Source: Shewanella seohaensis
GTDB taxonomy: Bacteria > Pseudomonadota > Gammaproteobacteria > Enterobacterales > Shewanellaceae
DNA length: 64,000 nucleotides
Direction: 5' to 3'
Assembly (NCBI RefSeq): GCF_025449215.1
Contig: NZ_CP104900.1
Span: forward strand, 3,782,001-3,846,000
Shown: piece after piece, positions 40,118-50,649 of the stretch
Layout: every line of letters begins with the position of its first letter
Numbering within the stretch: the stretch's first letter is position 1
The notes under the pieces: generated by a model
Seen by the model: only the letters and a program-made list of their open reading frames with translations
Database searches by the model: none
What the model was told of the DNA's origin: nothing
Position numbers and translations under genes: made by a program

Positions 40118-40900
40118 ATGATAGTGTTAGTCGGCGGCGAAAAAGGCGGCAGCGGTAAGAGTTGCCTCGCACAAAATATCGCAGTATTTCTCACCACTGA
40201 ATGTGGTGCCTCTGTCATCATGGTGGATTGCGATCCACAACGCACCACATCCGATTGGATCCAAGCCAGAAACAACAATCCAAAACTTGCTAGCATCAAC
40301 TGTGTGCAACTTTACGGCAAAATCCGTAATGACTTGCTGAGTTTAGAGCAGCACTATGACTTCGTTCTCGTAGATTGTGGTGGACAGGATAACCTCGCAT
40401 TAAGGGCGACCATGTCGGTGGCTTCGCATATTTTGATGCCACTGCGACCAAAACGCCGCGACTTAAAAACCGTGAGCCATATGGATGATATCGTCGCCAC
40501 TTGTAAGATGATTAACCCCAAATTACATGCCTCTTTTGTTATCACTCAATGCCCTAACCTGCCGAATCAAGCGAACCGTATTTTAGAGGCCAAAGAAGTC
40601 TGTAAAACATACGATATCAATGTGTTAGATGCGATCACCTACAGCCGTAACATCTATGATGATAGCGAAGAATCGGGATTATCCGTGATGGAGATTGAGC
40701 CCAACGGCAAGGCTGCCAACGAAATCCGCGCCATTGCCTGCGAAATGTTCCAGGTTGACTGCGCCGCCTCATTAACGGCATTACTCAGGCCAAGCACGCC
40801 AATGGCCGCATCACGCAGTGCTATCAATCAACCTCAGCCAAATCACCTGAGAGGACAATATGGGACTCAGCGACCTCAAGAAAAACGCTATGCCATCTAG
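40118..40900 (+). CDS. ParA/MinD-family ATPase (orphan)
   Basis: 260 aa. Deviant Walker A in VGGEKGGSGKSCLAQNIAVF, Walker A' in MVDCDPQRTTSDWI and Walker B in DFVLVDCGGQDNLALRA. It has no N-terminal HTH, so it is a small type Ib/MipZ-like ParA. It is far from any origin genes in this window and is followed by a 41-base overlapping RHH-type gene, which gives a ParA plus small DNA-binding partner unit. This suggests positioning of some cargo (plasmid-like, chemosensory, or other) rather than the main chromosome system. A terminator follows the partner. Confidence 0.85.
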   Translation: MIVLVGGEKGGSGKSCLAQNIAVFLTTECGASVIMVDCDPQRTTSDWIQARNNNPKLASINCVQLYGKIRNDLLSLEQHYDFVLVDCGGQDNLALRATMSVASHILMPLRPKRRDLKTVSHMDDIVATCKMINPKLHASFVITQCPNLPNQANRILEAKEVCKTYDINVLDAITYSRNIYDDSEESGLSVMEIEPNGKAANEIRAIACEMFQVDCAASLTALLRPSTPMAASRSAINQPQPNHLRGQYGTQRPQEKRYAI

Positions 40901-41321
40901 GGGGCGCGCAGCCCTCTCCCTCGATGAGTTTATTGATGCCGCAACCCTTTATGCTATGGGAGAGACCCGCCTTCCGAGCACGGGCTCTGCCGTTGCGGTC
41001 GATTTAGTCAAAGAAGCCCAAGTCGAAGTCACGCTGGATTCTTCCAATGTGGTGACGTTACATCGACCACAAACGGCAACCAGACTGCTCGATGCGAGTA
41101 TTGAAGAGGAGCGCCCACATTACCGAAAAGCGACGTTTTCCCTCAGTGAAGCGGCGATCAGCCATTTAGCCAAGCTCTCTGAAGAAAGTGACATATCCAA
41201 ATCGAAATTGATCCGTTTTTTGATTGAACAACATTATGCCTTGCCCACCGCCTTGCGGCAGATGCGCGAGCAGCAAATAAAAAATCTTAGTATCGCGCCA
41301 TCTCCCACCCTTTTTCGGTGA
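40860..41321 (+). CDS. RHH-type partner of the orphan ParA
   Basis: 153 aa, starting 41 bases inside the ParA-like gene in another frame. The C-terminal third (RKATFSLSEAAISHLAKLSE, then SDISKSKLIRFLIEQHY) looks like a ribbon-helix-helix DNA-binding domain. The N-terminal part is polar and probably disordered, with a short Arg/Lys patch that could stimulate ParA. I do not recognise a named family. The pairing matches small plasmid partition systems. Confidence 0.7.
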   Translation: MGLSDLKKNAMPSRGRAALSLDEFIDAATLYAMGETRLPSTGSAVAVDLVKEAQVEVTLDSSNVVTLHRPQTATRLLDASIEEERPHYRKATFSLSEAAISHLAKLSEESDISKSKLIRFLIEQHYALPTALRQMREQQIKNLSIAPSPTLFR

Positions 41322-41349
41322 TCCAAGTTAATTCGATCACCGTTTTTTT
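41316..41349 (+). terminator. Terminator after the ParA/RHH pair
   Basis: CGGTGATC, a loop of about 11 bases, GATCACCG and seven T. Confidence 0.9.
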
Positions 41350-41468
41350 CGCCTCAAAACCCTACAAAAATTAAGACATAGTTTTTTATCAAGCCTATCC
41401 TTATTGTACAGTCGAGATGATTAATGCTACTTATTAGCATGTTAACACTTGTATCCGAGGGGTTATTC

Positions 41469-42910
41469 TTGTTAAAACCTTTGTCACTCTTACTTGTCGG
41501 ACTGGGTTTCACGCTAGCAGCACCTGCCTTAGCGGAATTTTCCTTGGCACAAATTCCCCCCTCACCAACAAAACGCCCATCACCTTAGTCGCCGAAAAAG
41601 GCTTTTGGACTGACTACCTAACGCAGGAAATGTTACCCAAGTTCACCGAAAAAACCGGCGTTAAAGTCAATGTGGTCAGTACCGAGCTGGAAGGTATGTT
41701 CGAACTACAGACCCATGCATTGCTGCAAGGTGAAGGAAAATATGATCTGCTAACCATGGAGGCCGGCTGGGCAAAAGAGTGGGCCGCCAATGGCTATACC
41801 GTCCCCCTATTAGAACTCGCAAAACTCTACGATCCCGACGGTGAAAAAGCGATGGAAAGCTATCTCGAACCATATTACCCATCCTTGCTGAATATTTTGT
41901 CCTATCACGGTGAGTTACACGCTATTCCCTACAACAACTACGTGATGGGAAGTCATTACCGCGCTGATTTATTTGAGAATAAAACCGAACAAACGCAGTT
42001 TCAGCAACGCTTTGGTTATCCGCTCAAACCCGCGACTAACTTCGACCAATTGCAGGACCAAGCCGCGTTTTTTACCCGAAAAGCGGGTGAGCTCCTCGCC
42101 GATAAACCGCTAAGCCATGACTTTTATGGTCTCGCCTTAATGTCTGGCAATAAACCCCATATTAACGATGAATTTTCGAGCATCATTTGGAGCTTAGGGG
42201 CGCTTGGATGTGGCCCGTCTATAATCCGCAAAAGCAGATCACCCACTTCGAAGTGCCCGCAGTCAACCAAGAGGCGATTAAGGCAAGCGCTATCTATCGA
42301 AAACTGATGCCTTACGCCATTCCAGCAGATGATAAATTTGCCTTCAACGAAGCAGCCAATGCAATGGCAACGGGACAAGTGGCGATTTGGCCTTTTGCTT
42401 ACAACAACCTATGGTCCGCCTCCTTTAAAGTCGAAGCCAACATACCTGGCGCTCGACTTGGCGTGGCCTGTGCCTGGCGGCATGCCCTATAACGGCGCCT
42501 ACGCTTTTGCGGTGAGCTACGACAGTAAAAATCCACAAGCCGCCTATTGGTTACTCAAATACATGGGCACCTATGAAGCCCAATATGCCTATGCTCTAGG
42601 AGGCGGTAATCCCTGTCGCATGGATGTCGTCACAGCCCCCGAATTTAAACAAGCCTCAAAAAGAGCCATTGCCGGAGCCTTTGAGGCAAGCCACGTAGCA
42701 AACTTGTTTTGGTCAACTAAAGTATTGGAAGTAGGACATTTTACCACTACTGCTATGGGGCAGATTTATCCCGAGCTAAGCCACGCTTGCTATGCCGCAA
42801 GCCGACACGAAGCAAACAGTACCGATATTTTTATTGAGTTAAGTAACAAAATTAAATACCTGCAGAATACCTATGGGGAAGTGCCTGCAATTGATAAGAA
42901 AAACAAATGA
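41469..42910 (+). CDS. Family 1 extracellular solute-binding protein, three frame breaks
   Basis: Corrected length is about 480 aa. A TTG start at 41469 lies 6 bases after GAGGGG and precedes a signal peptide (LSLLLVGLGFTLAAPALAEF). The mature protein reads like a sugar-binding (MalE-type) protein: FTEKTGVKVNVVSTELEGMF, YDLLTMEAGWAKEWAANGY, VPGGMPYNGAYAFAVSYDSK. The frame changes at C6 41556-41561 (one C lacking), at G4 near 42196-42199 (one G lacking) and at an extra T near 42469. No permease or ATPase gene is nearby. The stop overlaps the next start (ATGA), so it more likely feeds a signal to the GGDEF partner than uptake. Confidence 0.82.
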
Positions 42911-44642
42911 ACTCAAAACGGCTCACCAGTCTTAAATATAAAATCACGCTAGCCTTATATTTCATCCTAGGCATGGCGCTGCTTAATGGCATTATCGCCA
43001 TCCTATTGTCACAACAGTTAAGAACCAAAATTGAGCAATTGGTGAGCAGTGATGTGGTCAAAGTCACCACAGCGCTGCAATTGGCAAAAAACAGCGAAAG
43101 ACTGCAAATTATCACTACCGAGCTGAATCACTACGATACTGAGCAGCAGCGGCTCAGCTTACTTCAAGAGTTAACCCATCAATGGGAACAATTGCTGCAA
43201 GATACTAAAGTGCTGTTAAGTCTTGAAAATACGGCCAATATCCATGAAGCATTAAATAGGACAATTGATACTCAGCTGTATTTTCAGCAACAACTACCCT
43301 TGCTCGACACCCTGACCGACAGCGCCTTACAGGCCAAATTACAGGCACAAAATATTCAGGCGAACCTCGCGGGAATGTCATCGGCCTTTTCCATTGAGAT
43401 GCAGGCGCAGCTCGACTCAAGCCACGAGCTCAACAGCCAGCTTATCGCCCAAAAAATCTCACGGGAATAACCCATAACCTCAATGAGCATCAAAAAATCT
43501 CTGATTATTTGCATCAGGGTGAACACCTGTTTGTGCTGCTGGATGAAGTTAAAAACACCCAAACCACCATAGGACTCAACCGCCTGCAACGAGATGCCAT
43601 GCGTCTTTTCCTCAAAATGGAGGCAGTCGCCGCCTCGATACCGCAGGATAATACGCTGTATCTCAACTGGTTATCTCAAATAAAGCAAAATATGGTGGGT
43701 AATGACAACCTGTTTGAACTATCACGCAACGCCTTAAAAAGCACCCACATCGCTAATGCGCATTTTGGCTATCAAGCCAATGCCGCGCGGGAAATCGCCA
43801 GTTTCACCCAAGTGTTAGTCAACCATGTTGAAGATGAAATCCAAGTAGCAAGCTCTAACCTCAAGAGCGATAGCACTGCCTTCGTGATCCTGATTTTTTG
43901 TGGTGGGATAGTGTATTGCTTCTTTATCTGGTTGATCAGCTGGCACTTTATCGCTAAGGGAATTATCAAACCCGTGATCGCCACACGGGATGCGATGAAT
44001 GCCATCGCCAATGAAAAACTCGATACCGAAATGCCGATTACCGATAACTTAGAGCTGCAACAAATGGTCAGCTCGCTGGAGACCCTAAAAACCTACGCCG
44101 CGCAAGTCAAAGCCATGGCCGAAACCGATGGCTTAACGGGCTGTTATAACCGCCGTTATCTCGACAGCCAAATCAACAAGGAGTTGAATTACGCCAACGA
44201 TCACAATATGCCACTTAGCATAGTGATGTTTGATATTGATAACTTTAAAGAATTTAATGACAAATATGGCCACGTCGTTGGCGATCAGTGTTTAAAGCAG
44301 GTCGTCAATGCTGCCAAATCGATTCTGCAACGCCCAACAGATATCCTCGCCCGCTACGGTGGGGAAGAATTTACCTTGTTACTGCCCTCGAGCCACTGTG
44401 AAGACGCTTATAGAATTGCCGAGCGACTGCGCGAAACCATTATGGAATTGGCCATTCCCCACCAAAGCTCATCCCACTCAGGAGTGGTGACCATCAGCTT
44501 AGGGGTCGCCTGCTGGCAACCGCCACAATCACTCGATGCCAATAAAATCATCTCCGATGCGGACGAAGCCCTGTATCAGGCCAAACAAGCCGGACGCAAT
44601 CGCACCGAAGCGCTACGACATCCAGAGTTTGGTAATCAATAA
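42907..44642 (+). CDS. Membrane diguanylate cyclase with periplasmic sensor, one frame break
   Basis: Corrected length is about 578 aa. An N-terminal membrane helix (residues about 14-35), a helical periplasmic sensor of roughly 280 residues, a second helix (AFVILIFCGGIVYCFFIWLI), a HAMP-like region, then a GGDEF domain: DGLTGCYNRRYLD, FDIDNFKEFNDKYGHVVGD and ARYGGEEFTLLLP. The intact GGEEF predicts c-di-GMP synthesis, and RPTD five residues before it is a product-inhibition I-site. The frame changes at an A6 run (43451-43456); seven A gives AQKNLTGITHNLNEHQ. It overlaps the solute-binding gene by four bases. Confidence 0.9.
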
Positions 44643-44740
44643 CTCGCTGTATCGATTTATTTTTAGCCAAAGCATTGAGTTCGCCTCACTGAATCCCCAT
44701 TAGCTAATATACCTAAGGAAAATATTGCACTGAGGAAGTC

Positions 44741-45564
44741 ATGCTCGCTGTTTTCATTACCCTAATGCTTGGTCTCGGTGCAATCGCTTGGTTAGCGTCT
44801 AGCCGCTGGCGCAAGACACTCCACCGTAAGCGTGTGATGGCCAGCGCCTTTCCTAAGGCTTGGCGAACGATTTTGAAAAAGAGATTGCCCTATTTCCACG
44901 CCTTACCCGCAGATCTTCAACTACAACTCAAACGCCACATCCAAGTTTTTTGGATGAGAAACGATTCGTTGGCTGTGATGGTTTGCAAATAACCGATGAA
45001 ATTCGCGTCACTATCGCCGCCCAAGCTTGCCTGCTTTTGCTAAATCGCAACACCGACTTTTACCCCAATCTAAGGCAGATATTGGTCTATCCCGATGCCT
45101 TTATTGTCGACAGCCAGCGCCAAGACCCCGCGGGTTTGATTTGGGAGCAACGTAATGTGCTGGCGGGGGAATCTTGGGAGCAGGGCCAAGTGATACTGTC
45201 GTGGAAGAACACCCTCGAGGGCGCTGCCAATCCCCATGATGGCAACAACGTCGTGATCCACGAGTTTGCCCATCAATTAGATCAAGAAGATGGTCACGCC
45301 AATGGCGCGCCGATTTTACAACACCGCCAAGATTACCTGTCGTGGTCGAACGTATTCAGTCAGGCCTTTAATGAGTTAGTACAAGCTGCCGCCCTTGGCC
45401 GCCCGTCACTGTTTAATTACTATGGTGCCACCAATCCTGCGGAGTTTTTTGCCGTAGTCACCGAGGTCTTTTTTGAAAAACCAGAAGCGCTTAATCTTGA
45501 ACATCCGGCACTTTATCGAGAATTGAGCCATTTTTATCAACTCGATCCGATAAACTGGCATTGA
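44741..45564 (+). CDS. mtfA: MtfA-like zinc metallopeptidase, one frame break
   Basis: Corrected length is about 274 aa. An N-terminal hydrophobic helix (LAVFITLMLGLGAIAWLAS) anchors it, unlike cytoplasmic E. coli MtfA. The catalytic motif VVIHEFAHQLDQEDGHANG (HExxH) and the downstream EFFAVVTEVFFEKP (third zinc ligand Glu) are intact. In E. coli MtfA titrates the repressor Mlc and has peptidase activity. The frame changes at T6 44946-44951; seven T gives IQVFLDEKRFVGCDGLQ. It stands alone, with a short gap before the next gene. Confidence 0.88.
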
Positions 45565-45614
45565 TCGAATCAACAAACGATTAGCCTAATAACCATAAGG
45601 ATAAGGAATTTTCG

Positions 45615-46154
45615 ATGACAATCTCCACTCGCGCCGAGCAGCACGCCCATTCGACACGCACTAGCCAACGTCTTGCCCTGTTCAGCGCCAGCATATTCAT
45701 GCTTGGCGCCCTATGCTTTCATCCACAAACGGCCATCGCCAACGAACAAGCTGCAATAACGCAGACCGATGAGCAAGCAGCCGCCGAAGTGCTGGATAAA
45801 TTGAATCAATATTCGAGCAGTGCCGATTGGGACAAGTATTTTGCCCTCTATCGTCAGGATGGCATTTTTATTGGAACCGATGCGACTGAGCGTTGGGGCA
45901 TGGCCGAGTTTGAACGCTATTCGCGCCCAACCAAAGGTTGGCGCTACGATTTAACTCGCCGCCATTTAGTGCAGCATGGTGATGTGATCCTGTTCGATGA
46001 ACTGCTCAACAGCCCAAGTTATGGCGTGAGTCGTGGTACTGGCACCTTAATTAAGACCAATGGGGAATGGAAAATTGCCCAATATCATTTGAGCTTTCCC
46101 ATCCCCAATGCAATCGCCAAACACATTACCGCAGAAATTAAAAACGCTCAGTAA
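45615..46154 (+). CDS. Secreted SnoaL/NTF2-like protein
   Basis: 179 aa. A signal peptide (about residues 18-43, ending near AIANEQ) precedes a single NTF2-like cone fold: LDKLNQYSSSADWDKYFALY, DGIFIGTDATERWGMAEFER, SRGTGTLIKTNGEWKIAQYH. Members of this SnoaL_3 group are predicted ligand-binding or calcium/calmodulin kinase II association-like domains; the ligand is unknown. Convergent with the HDOD gene, with only 4 bases between. Confidence 0.82.
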   Translation: MTISTRAEQHAHSTRTSQRLALFSASIFMLGALCFHPQTAIANEQAAITQTDEQAAAEVLDKLNQYSSSADWDKYFALYRQDGIFIGTDATERWGMAEFERYSRPTKGWRYDLTRRHLVQHGDVILFDELLNSPSYGVSRGTGTLIKTNGEWKIAQYHLSFPIPNAIAKHITAEIKNAQ

Positions 46155-46158
46155 GTCA

Positions 46159-47625
46159 CTATTTTAGCGACACGGTAAAACACACATTGGCCAGCTGCGA
46201 GAAGTGGATAAAGGCTTGAAAATCCACTTCACTAAAGCTTCGTTGTGAAGGCCCCCTATCGGCATAATAAAAACCGATCACTTTATTATCCACCAAGAGC
46301 GGCGCCATCAAAAAACCCGACTCAGGTAACTGAGTCTTAAGTTCCTTGCATTGTTCTAGCCATTTTTTGGCATTGGGGTTATCCACCCACTGGCATTCCT
46401 TGTGTTCCATCGCCTGTGGAAATAGCCCCTTCCTATCACTCAGATCGATAATAAACTGCTGCTTCATTTCCTCGGCGTCTCGGCCGAGCATGATCCTAGG
46501 TTGCAGCTGTTTACGGCTCGGAGATAAGAGTAGAACTCCGCAGCGGTCCACACCAACTCCTTCTAAAATCCCCTCGAGCACGGTTTGCATGATTTGATTA
46601 AAATCGGCTTTGTTGATTGCAAAGGCGGTGAGTTCACGCAGCTTAGCCAATTGCACATTCAAGTTGGCCTCAAACACGGGCAACTCAACCTCAGGGACGC
46701 TGGGCTCAAGCTTATTGATGCGTTTAGGGTCAGGCAAATAGTCAATCAACACCTTGGCGCCATAGGCTTCGGCCAATTTATGGGTCGCCTTGGTACAGCG
46801 CTGCATTCTCAGGGTTAATTCTTTCTCATCCAGCCCAGTAAAATGCGCGGCTTGGCTGATACGCTTATCCAACTCGGTTTTATCTATCACCTCTTGGGAG
46901 AGAATTTCGCAAAGCTTATCGGCAAGAAAAATAGAGCGAATTTCAGGGCGTTGATCGTCAGGATAATTCACCGCTTGGATCAATAACTCCCCTAAACCCC
47001 AGTGGCGCGCAATACTCTGCGTCAGCTGCGAAAATGAGGTGCCCAAGGCTTCACGAATGACGCTACGCTCTTCAGCTGGGGTTTCACTGGCACTGAGTTG
47101 GCTGTCTAAGGTTTCGGTAAACTCGCCGCCGATACTCCAAAATGCACTCTCACCAATGTGGTAAAGCAAAGACGCAATAAAGGCTTCTTCCTGAATATCC
47201 TCATCGTAATCACTGAGCATCATCCTAGCTAACATGGCGGCTTGAAATGCCTTCGCCATTAATTTAATTAAGCGTTGATAAACGGCGGGGGCGAGATTCT
47301 TGCTCTCTAAAAGGCTCGATAATAGCTGGGCCGTGATGCAGATATTACGCACGGCATCGAACCCCAGCACAATGGCGGCTCGGCTCACGGTCGATATTTG
47401 GGTACTGCCCTTATGGTAAATCGCGCTATTGGCGACCCGTAAGATGCGGGATGTGAGGGCGTTATCGTGCATCACGCTTCGCCCGAGTAAGGCGAGAGAC
47501 GACACGTCATCCTTGGCAAGCTTTTCTAACGTTTGGACGGTGGAACAGAGCGCTGGCATTTCCAATTCACTGATCCGTTTTGTCCAATAATCGACCCCTT
47601 TATTAGTATTATTGTTAGGTTTCAA
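46159..47625 (-). CDS. HDOD-GAF signalling protein
   Basis: 488 aa. An N-terminal HDOD domain (residues about 15-215: EMPALCSTVQTLEKLAKDDV, LGRSVMHDNALTSRILRVAN, YHIGESAFWSI) lacks the full HD phosphohydrolase residues, as typical for HDOD. It is followed by a GAF domain (about 330-488: KADFNQIMQTVLEGILEGVG, RCGVLLLSPSRKQLQPRIML, GFYYADRG). HDOD-GAF proteins regulate motility, biofilm and second-messenger responses in gammaproteobacteria. It lies close to two c-di-GMP-related genes. Confidence 0.9.
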   Translation of the reverse strand: MKPNNNTNKGVDYWTKRISELEMPALCSTVQTLEKLAKDDVSSLALLGRSVMHDNALTSRILRVANSAIYHKGSTQISTVSRAAIVLGFDAVRNICITAQLLSSLLESKNLAPAVYQRLIKLMAKAFQAAMLARMMLSDYDEDIQEEAFIASLLYHIGESAFWSIGGEFTETLDSQLSASETPAEERSVIREALGTSFSQLTQSIARHWGLGELLIQAVNYPDDQRPEIRSIFLADKLCEILSQEVIDKTELDKRISQAAHFTGLDEKELTLRMQRCTKATHKLAEAYGAKVLIDYLPDPKRINKLEPSVPEVELPVFEANLNVQLAKLRELTAFAINKADFNQIMQTVLEGILEGVGVDRCGVLLLSPSRKQLQPRIMLGRDAEEMKQQFIIDLSDRKGLFPQAMEHKECQWVDNPNAKKWLEQCKELKTQLPESGFLMAPLLVDNKVIGFYYADRGPSQRSFSEVDFQAFIHFSQLANVCFTVSLK

Positions 47626-47752
47626 CCCAGCATGACCTCGATGATGTGAACTTATTGTTTTTAGTATAGATAGGCTTAAAAAATTCGCCTAGCATCTGGC
47701 TCACAATTCGACTTTTGATTTTAAAATCCACGATATAGCAAGCCAGAGGTAT

Positions 47753-47778
47753 AAAAAAGCCCAAGCTTTCACTTGGGC
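47753..47778 (-). terminator. Terminator after ltaE
   Basis: On the minus strand GCCCAAG, TGAAAG loop and CTTGGGC, followed by TTTTTTAT, directly after the ltaE stop codon. Confidence 0.8.
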
Positions 47779-47788
47779 GTCACGCCGA

Positions 47789-48802
47789 TTATGCCTGCAA
47801 ATGCAATTTAAACACTTGCAACACTTTATCAATATCCTGACGCGAAACATCTTTATGGGTCACAAAGCGCAGGGTACGGCTAGGGCTGATGAGGATCCCC
47901 GCCTCACGGCAACGCTTCGCTAGGGCTTTCTCATCGACATGGGGCGCGAGGTTGGCAAACACCATATTGGTTTGTACGGCGGCCAAATCGATTTCAAACT
48001 CACTCAACTGACTCAATTGCTGGGCAAGATACGCCGCATTTTCATGATCTTCCCCAAGTCGCTCAACCTGCTCTGTGAGCGCTAATTTACCCGCTGCCGC
48101 TAAAATCCCCGCCTGGCGCATACCGCCGCCCAGCATTTTACGCCAGCGCGTGGCCTTTTTAATTAGGCGCTCATCACCTAGGAGCAGTGAGCCAACAGGC
48201 GCGCACAATCCCTTGGATAAACAGATGGAGACTGAATCAAAATGCCCCGCAATATCGGCAATCCCAATCCCCTGCGCCACGGCGGCATTCGCAACCCGAG
48301 CGCCATCTAAGTGAATTTTTAAACCACGCTGAAATGCCAGCGCCTGCGCATTGGCGAGGTAAGTCTGAGGCAATACTTTCCCGCCGATAGTGTTTTCTAG
48401 GCTCAGTAAGCGCGTGCGCGCAAAGTGAATATCATCGGGTTTAATCGCCGCTTCAATGTCGGTCAGGGCGATAGTACCATCCAACTGATTGCTCAGCGGT
48501 TGCGGCTGAATGCTGCCGAGTACCGCCGCGCCGCCGCCCTCGAATTTATAGTTATGGGCCTGCTGGCCACACAGGTATTCATCCCCACGCTCACAATGGG
48601 CCATCAGTGCAAGCAAATTGGCCTGAGTACCAGATGCCGTAAACAGCGCACTCTCAAAGCCGAACATCTCGGCGGCCATGTCTTGCAAGCTGTTAACGGT
48701 CGGATCATCACCATAAACATCATCACCCACTTCAGCCCTCGACATGGCTAAGCGCATCGCCTCTGTTGGCTGGGTCACGGTATCACTGCGTAAATCTATC
48801 AT
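47789..48802 (-). CDS. ltaE: Low-specificity L-threonine aldolase
   Basis: 337 aa PLP enzyme that cleaves L-threonine or allo-threonine to glycine and acetaldehyde. The N-terminal MIDLRSDTVTQPTEAMRLAM and VGDDVYGDDPTVNSLQ are family hallmarks; KIHLDGARVANAAV binds the pyridine ring region; the PLP lysine is in SICLSKGLCAPVGSLL. It stands alone, with its own terminator. Confidence 0.96.
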   Translation of the reverse strand: MIDLRSDTVTQPTEAMRLAMSRAEVGDDVYGDDPTVNSLQDMAAEMFGFESALFTASGTQANLLALMAHCERGDEYLCGQQAHNYKFEGGGAAVLGSIQPQPLSNQLDGTIALTDIEAAIKPDDIHFARTRLLSLENTIGGKVLPQTYLANAQALAFQRGLKIHLDGARVANAAVAQGIGIADIAGHFDSVSICLSKGLCAPVGSLLLGDERLIKKATRWRKMLGGGMRQAGILAAAGKLALTEQVERLGEDHENAAYLAQQLSQLSEFEIDLAAVQTNMVFANLAPHVDEKALAKRCREAGILISPSRTLRFVTHKDVSRQDIDKVLQVFKLHLQA

Positions 48803-49088
48803 CTTGTCCTCGACTTCTTGTGCCTATCCCCGACGCGGATATTCATCGCGTAAGTGCGACTCTAGCCTCAAAGGAAAAATTTGTATAGTTTGCCTTTATG
48901 TCTGCCGATAAAATCAACAAGGAGCCAATGTTATCTATGCTGATGCAATTGATTTGCATCAAATAACGGGCAAAACTTGGCGTTAGGCCGATAAAAAGAT
49001 AGAATATCCGACTAAGATGCTCATGCTAATGCAATGCAAATCTCTTAGTGGTTTTAACTATCCAAGATAAAATACAAGGTGATTTGTG

Positions 49089-49679
49089 GTGAATATATCC
49101 GTAATGCAATGGATTAAAGTAACGTGTTTAGCGCTGAGCTTAAGCCTGATGTTACCCGCGTATGCATGGCAAGATACAGATCAAGACGGCGTTCCCGATA
49201 TTAAGGATGCCTGTCCTAACACACCTGCAAACACCACAGTGATGGCCAATGGCTGTGTTTACCAAGCCGAAGTAAAATCCAGCAGTATTCAATGTGATCT
49301 CAATGACCCCAGTACTTATTCAGCCGCTGATTGTCATAATATTGAGACCGCGATTGTGTATTTTGAGTTTGCTATCGCCGAAGTAGATTTATCGCAATGG
49401 AAAGCTTTAGCCTTAGTGAAAGCTTTTTTAGACGCGAATACTGAGACTCGGTTAACTCTAGTGGGGCATACGGATATTGTCGGTACGCCAGAGTTTAATT
49501 ATCAGTTATCACTACGACGGGCTCAAAATGTGAAACGTATTTTGGTTGAAGACTACGGCTTCAATCCAAATCGCTTTACCGTTGTCGGTAAAGGTATATC
49601 TGAACCGGTTGCGGATAATCATTCCAGCGAAGGTCGCAGATTAAATCGACGAGTACAATTTATCGTCAATAATAACTAG
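49089..49679 (+). CDS. OmpA-family protein with thrombospondin type 3 repeat
   Basis: About 196 aa (GTG or a downstream ATG start; the ORF opens at 49086-49089). A signal peptide (LALSLSLMLPAYAW) is followed by a calcium-binding TSP3 repeat, DTDQDGVPDIKDACPNTP, and a short Cys-containing linker. The C-terminal OmpA domain has TLVGHTDIVGTPEFNYQLSL and GRRLNRRVQFIV, which bind peptidoglycan. It lacks a beta-barrel, so it is likely periplasmic and peptidoglycan-anchored. 31 bases upstream of mscS, possibly one transcript. Confidence 0.88.
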   Translation: MNISVMQWIKVTCLALSLSLMLPAYAWQDTDQDGVPDIKDACPNTPANTTVMANGCVYQAEVKSSSIQCDLNDPSTYSAADCHNIETAIVYFEFAIAEVDLSQWKALALVKAFLDANTETRLTLVGHTDIVGTPEFNYQLSLRRAQNVKRILVEDYGFNPNRFTVVGKGISEPVADNHSSEGRRLNRRVQFIVNNN

Positions 49680-49710
49680 TTTTGTTAGCGTATTTTTAGG
49701 GAGTAATTTA

Positions 49711-50538
49711 ATGGATAACCTCGAAGGTTTATTAAAGCAGGCGCCAGATTTGGTCATGACCTATGGCTTAAAAATCTTATTTGCACTCATTATTTTCTTC
49801 GTCGGTAAATATTTTTCTGGCGTCGCACAAAAGTTAGTGCGCAAGTTGCTTAACAGTCGCAAGATTGACCCAACTGTGGTGTCTTTTGTGGCTAACTTAG
49901 CTTGGGCAGTGGTGTTTGTGTTCACCATTATCGCCACCTTAGGCCAAATTGGCGTACAAACAGCCTCTCTAGTCGCTGTTATCGGTGCCGCGGGTTTAGC
50001 CGTAGGTTTAGCACTGCAAGGTTCTCTGTCTAACTTTGCCTCAGGCGTATTAATGGTGCTATTCCGCCCATGCCGCGTCGGTGATTATATTGAAGCAGCG
50101 GGAATTGCCGGTACAGTTGATGAAATCACCATTTTCTCAACCAAATTACGCACCCCAGATAATAAAGTAATTGTGGCGCCAAACTCTTCAATCATGAATG
50201 GCACCATTACAAACTACTCAGCCTCTGAAAACCGTCGTATCGATTTAGTCATTGGCGTGTCTTATTCTGCGGATATCGCTCAAACCAAAAAAGTATTAAC
50301 AGAGATTTTAGATAACAACCAATACGTACTGAAAGAGCCAGGTTACACTGTAGGTCTTTCTGAATTGGCGAATTCTTCAATCAACTTTGTGGTTCGTCCT
50401 TGGGTTAAAACCGCCGATTACTGGACAGCGCGTTTCCAAATTTTAGAACAGATCAAAAATGCACTCGATGCAGCGAACATTGAAATTCCATTCCCACAAA
50501 TGGATATTCATGTGAAGCAATTGCCAGAGAGCAAATAA
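49711..50538 (+). CDS. mscS: Small-conductance mechanosensitive channel
   Basis: 275 aa. Three membrane helices: residues about 15-40, 55-80 and 87-110. The pore-lining helix is VAVIGAAGLAVGLALQGSLS, followed by the beta domain (FRPCRVGDYIEAAGIAGTVD, TPDNKVIVAPNSSIMNGTIT) and a C-terminal alpha/beta domain. It opens under hypo-osmotic stress to release solutes. The length matches E. coli MscS (286). Confidence 0.95.
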   Translation: MDNLEGLLKQAPDLVMTYGLKILFALIIFFVGKYFSGVAQKLVRKLLNSRKIDPTVVSFVANLAWAVVFVFTIIATLGQIGVQTASLVAVIGAAGLAVGLALQGSLSNFASGVLMVLFRPCRVGDYIEAAGIAGTVDEITIFSTKLRTPDNKVIVAPNSSIMNGTITNYSASENRRIDLVIGVSYSADIAQTKKVLTEILDNNQYVLKEPGYTVGLSELANSSINFVVRPWVKTADYWTARFQILEQIKNALDAANIEIPFPQMDIHVKQLPESK

Positions 50539-50552
50539 TCAGCAAGCATATT

Positions 50553-50580
50553 AAAAGGCCGGTCATTACCGGCCTTTTTT
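50553..50580 (+). terminator. Terminator after mscS
   Basis: AAGGCCGGT, ATT loop, ACCGGCCTT and TTTTTAT. Confidence 0.88.
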
Positions 50581-50649
50581 ATGGTGATAGTTTAGGTTTT
50601 ATCGTACCTTAAGCCTATGTGCACAACATACCTGAGTACGGGAGAGAAA

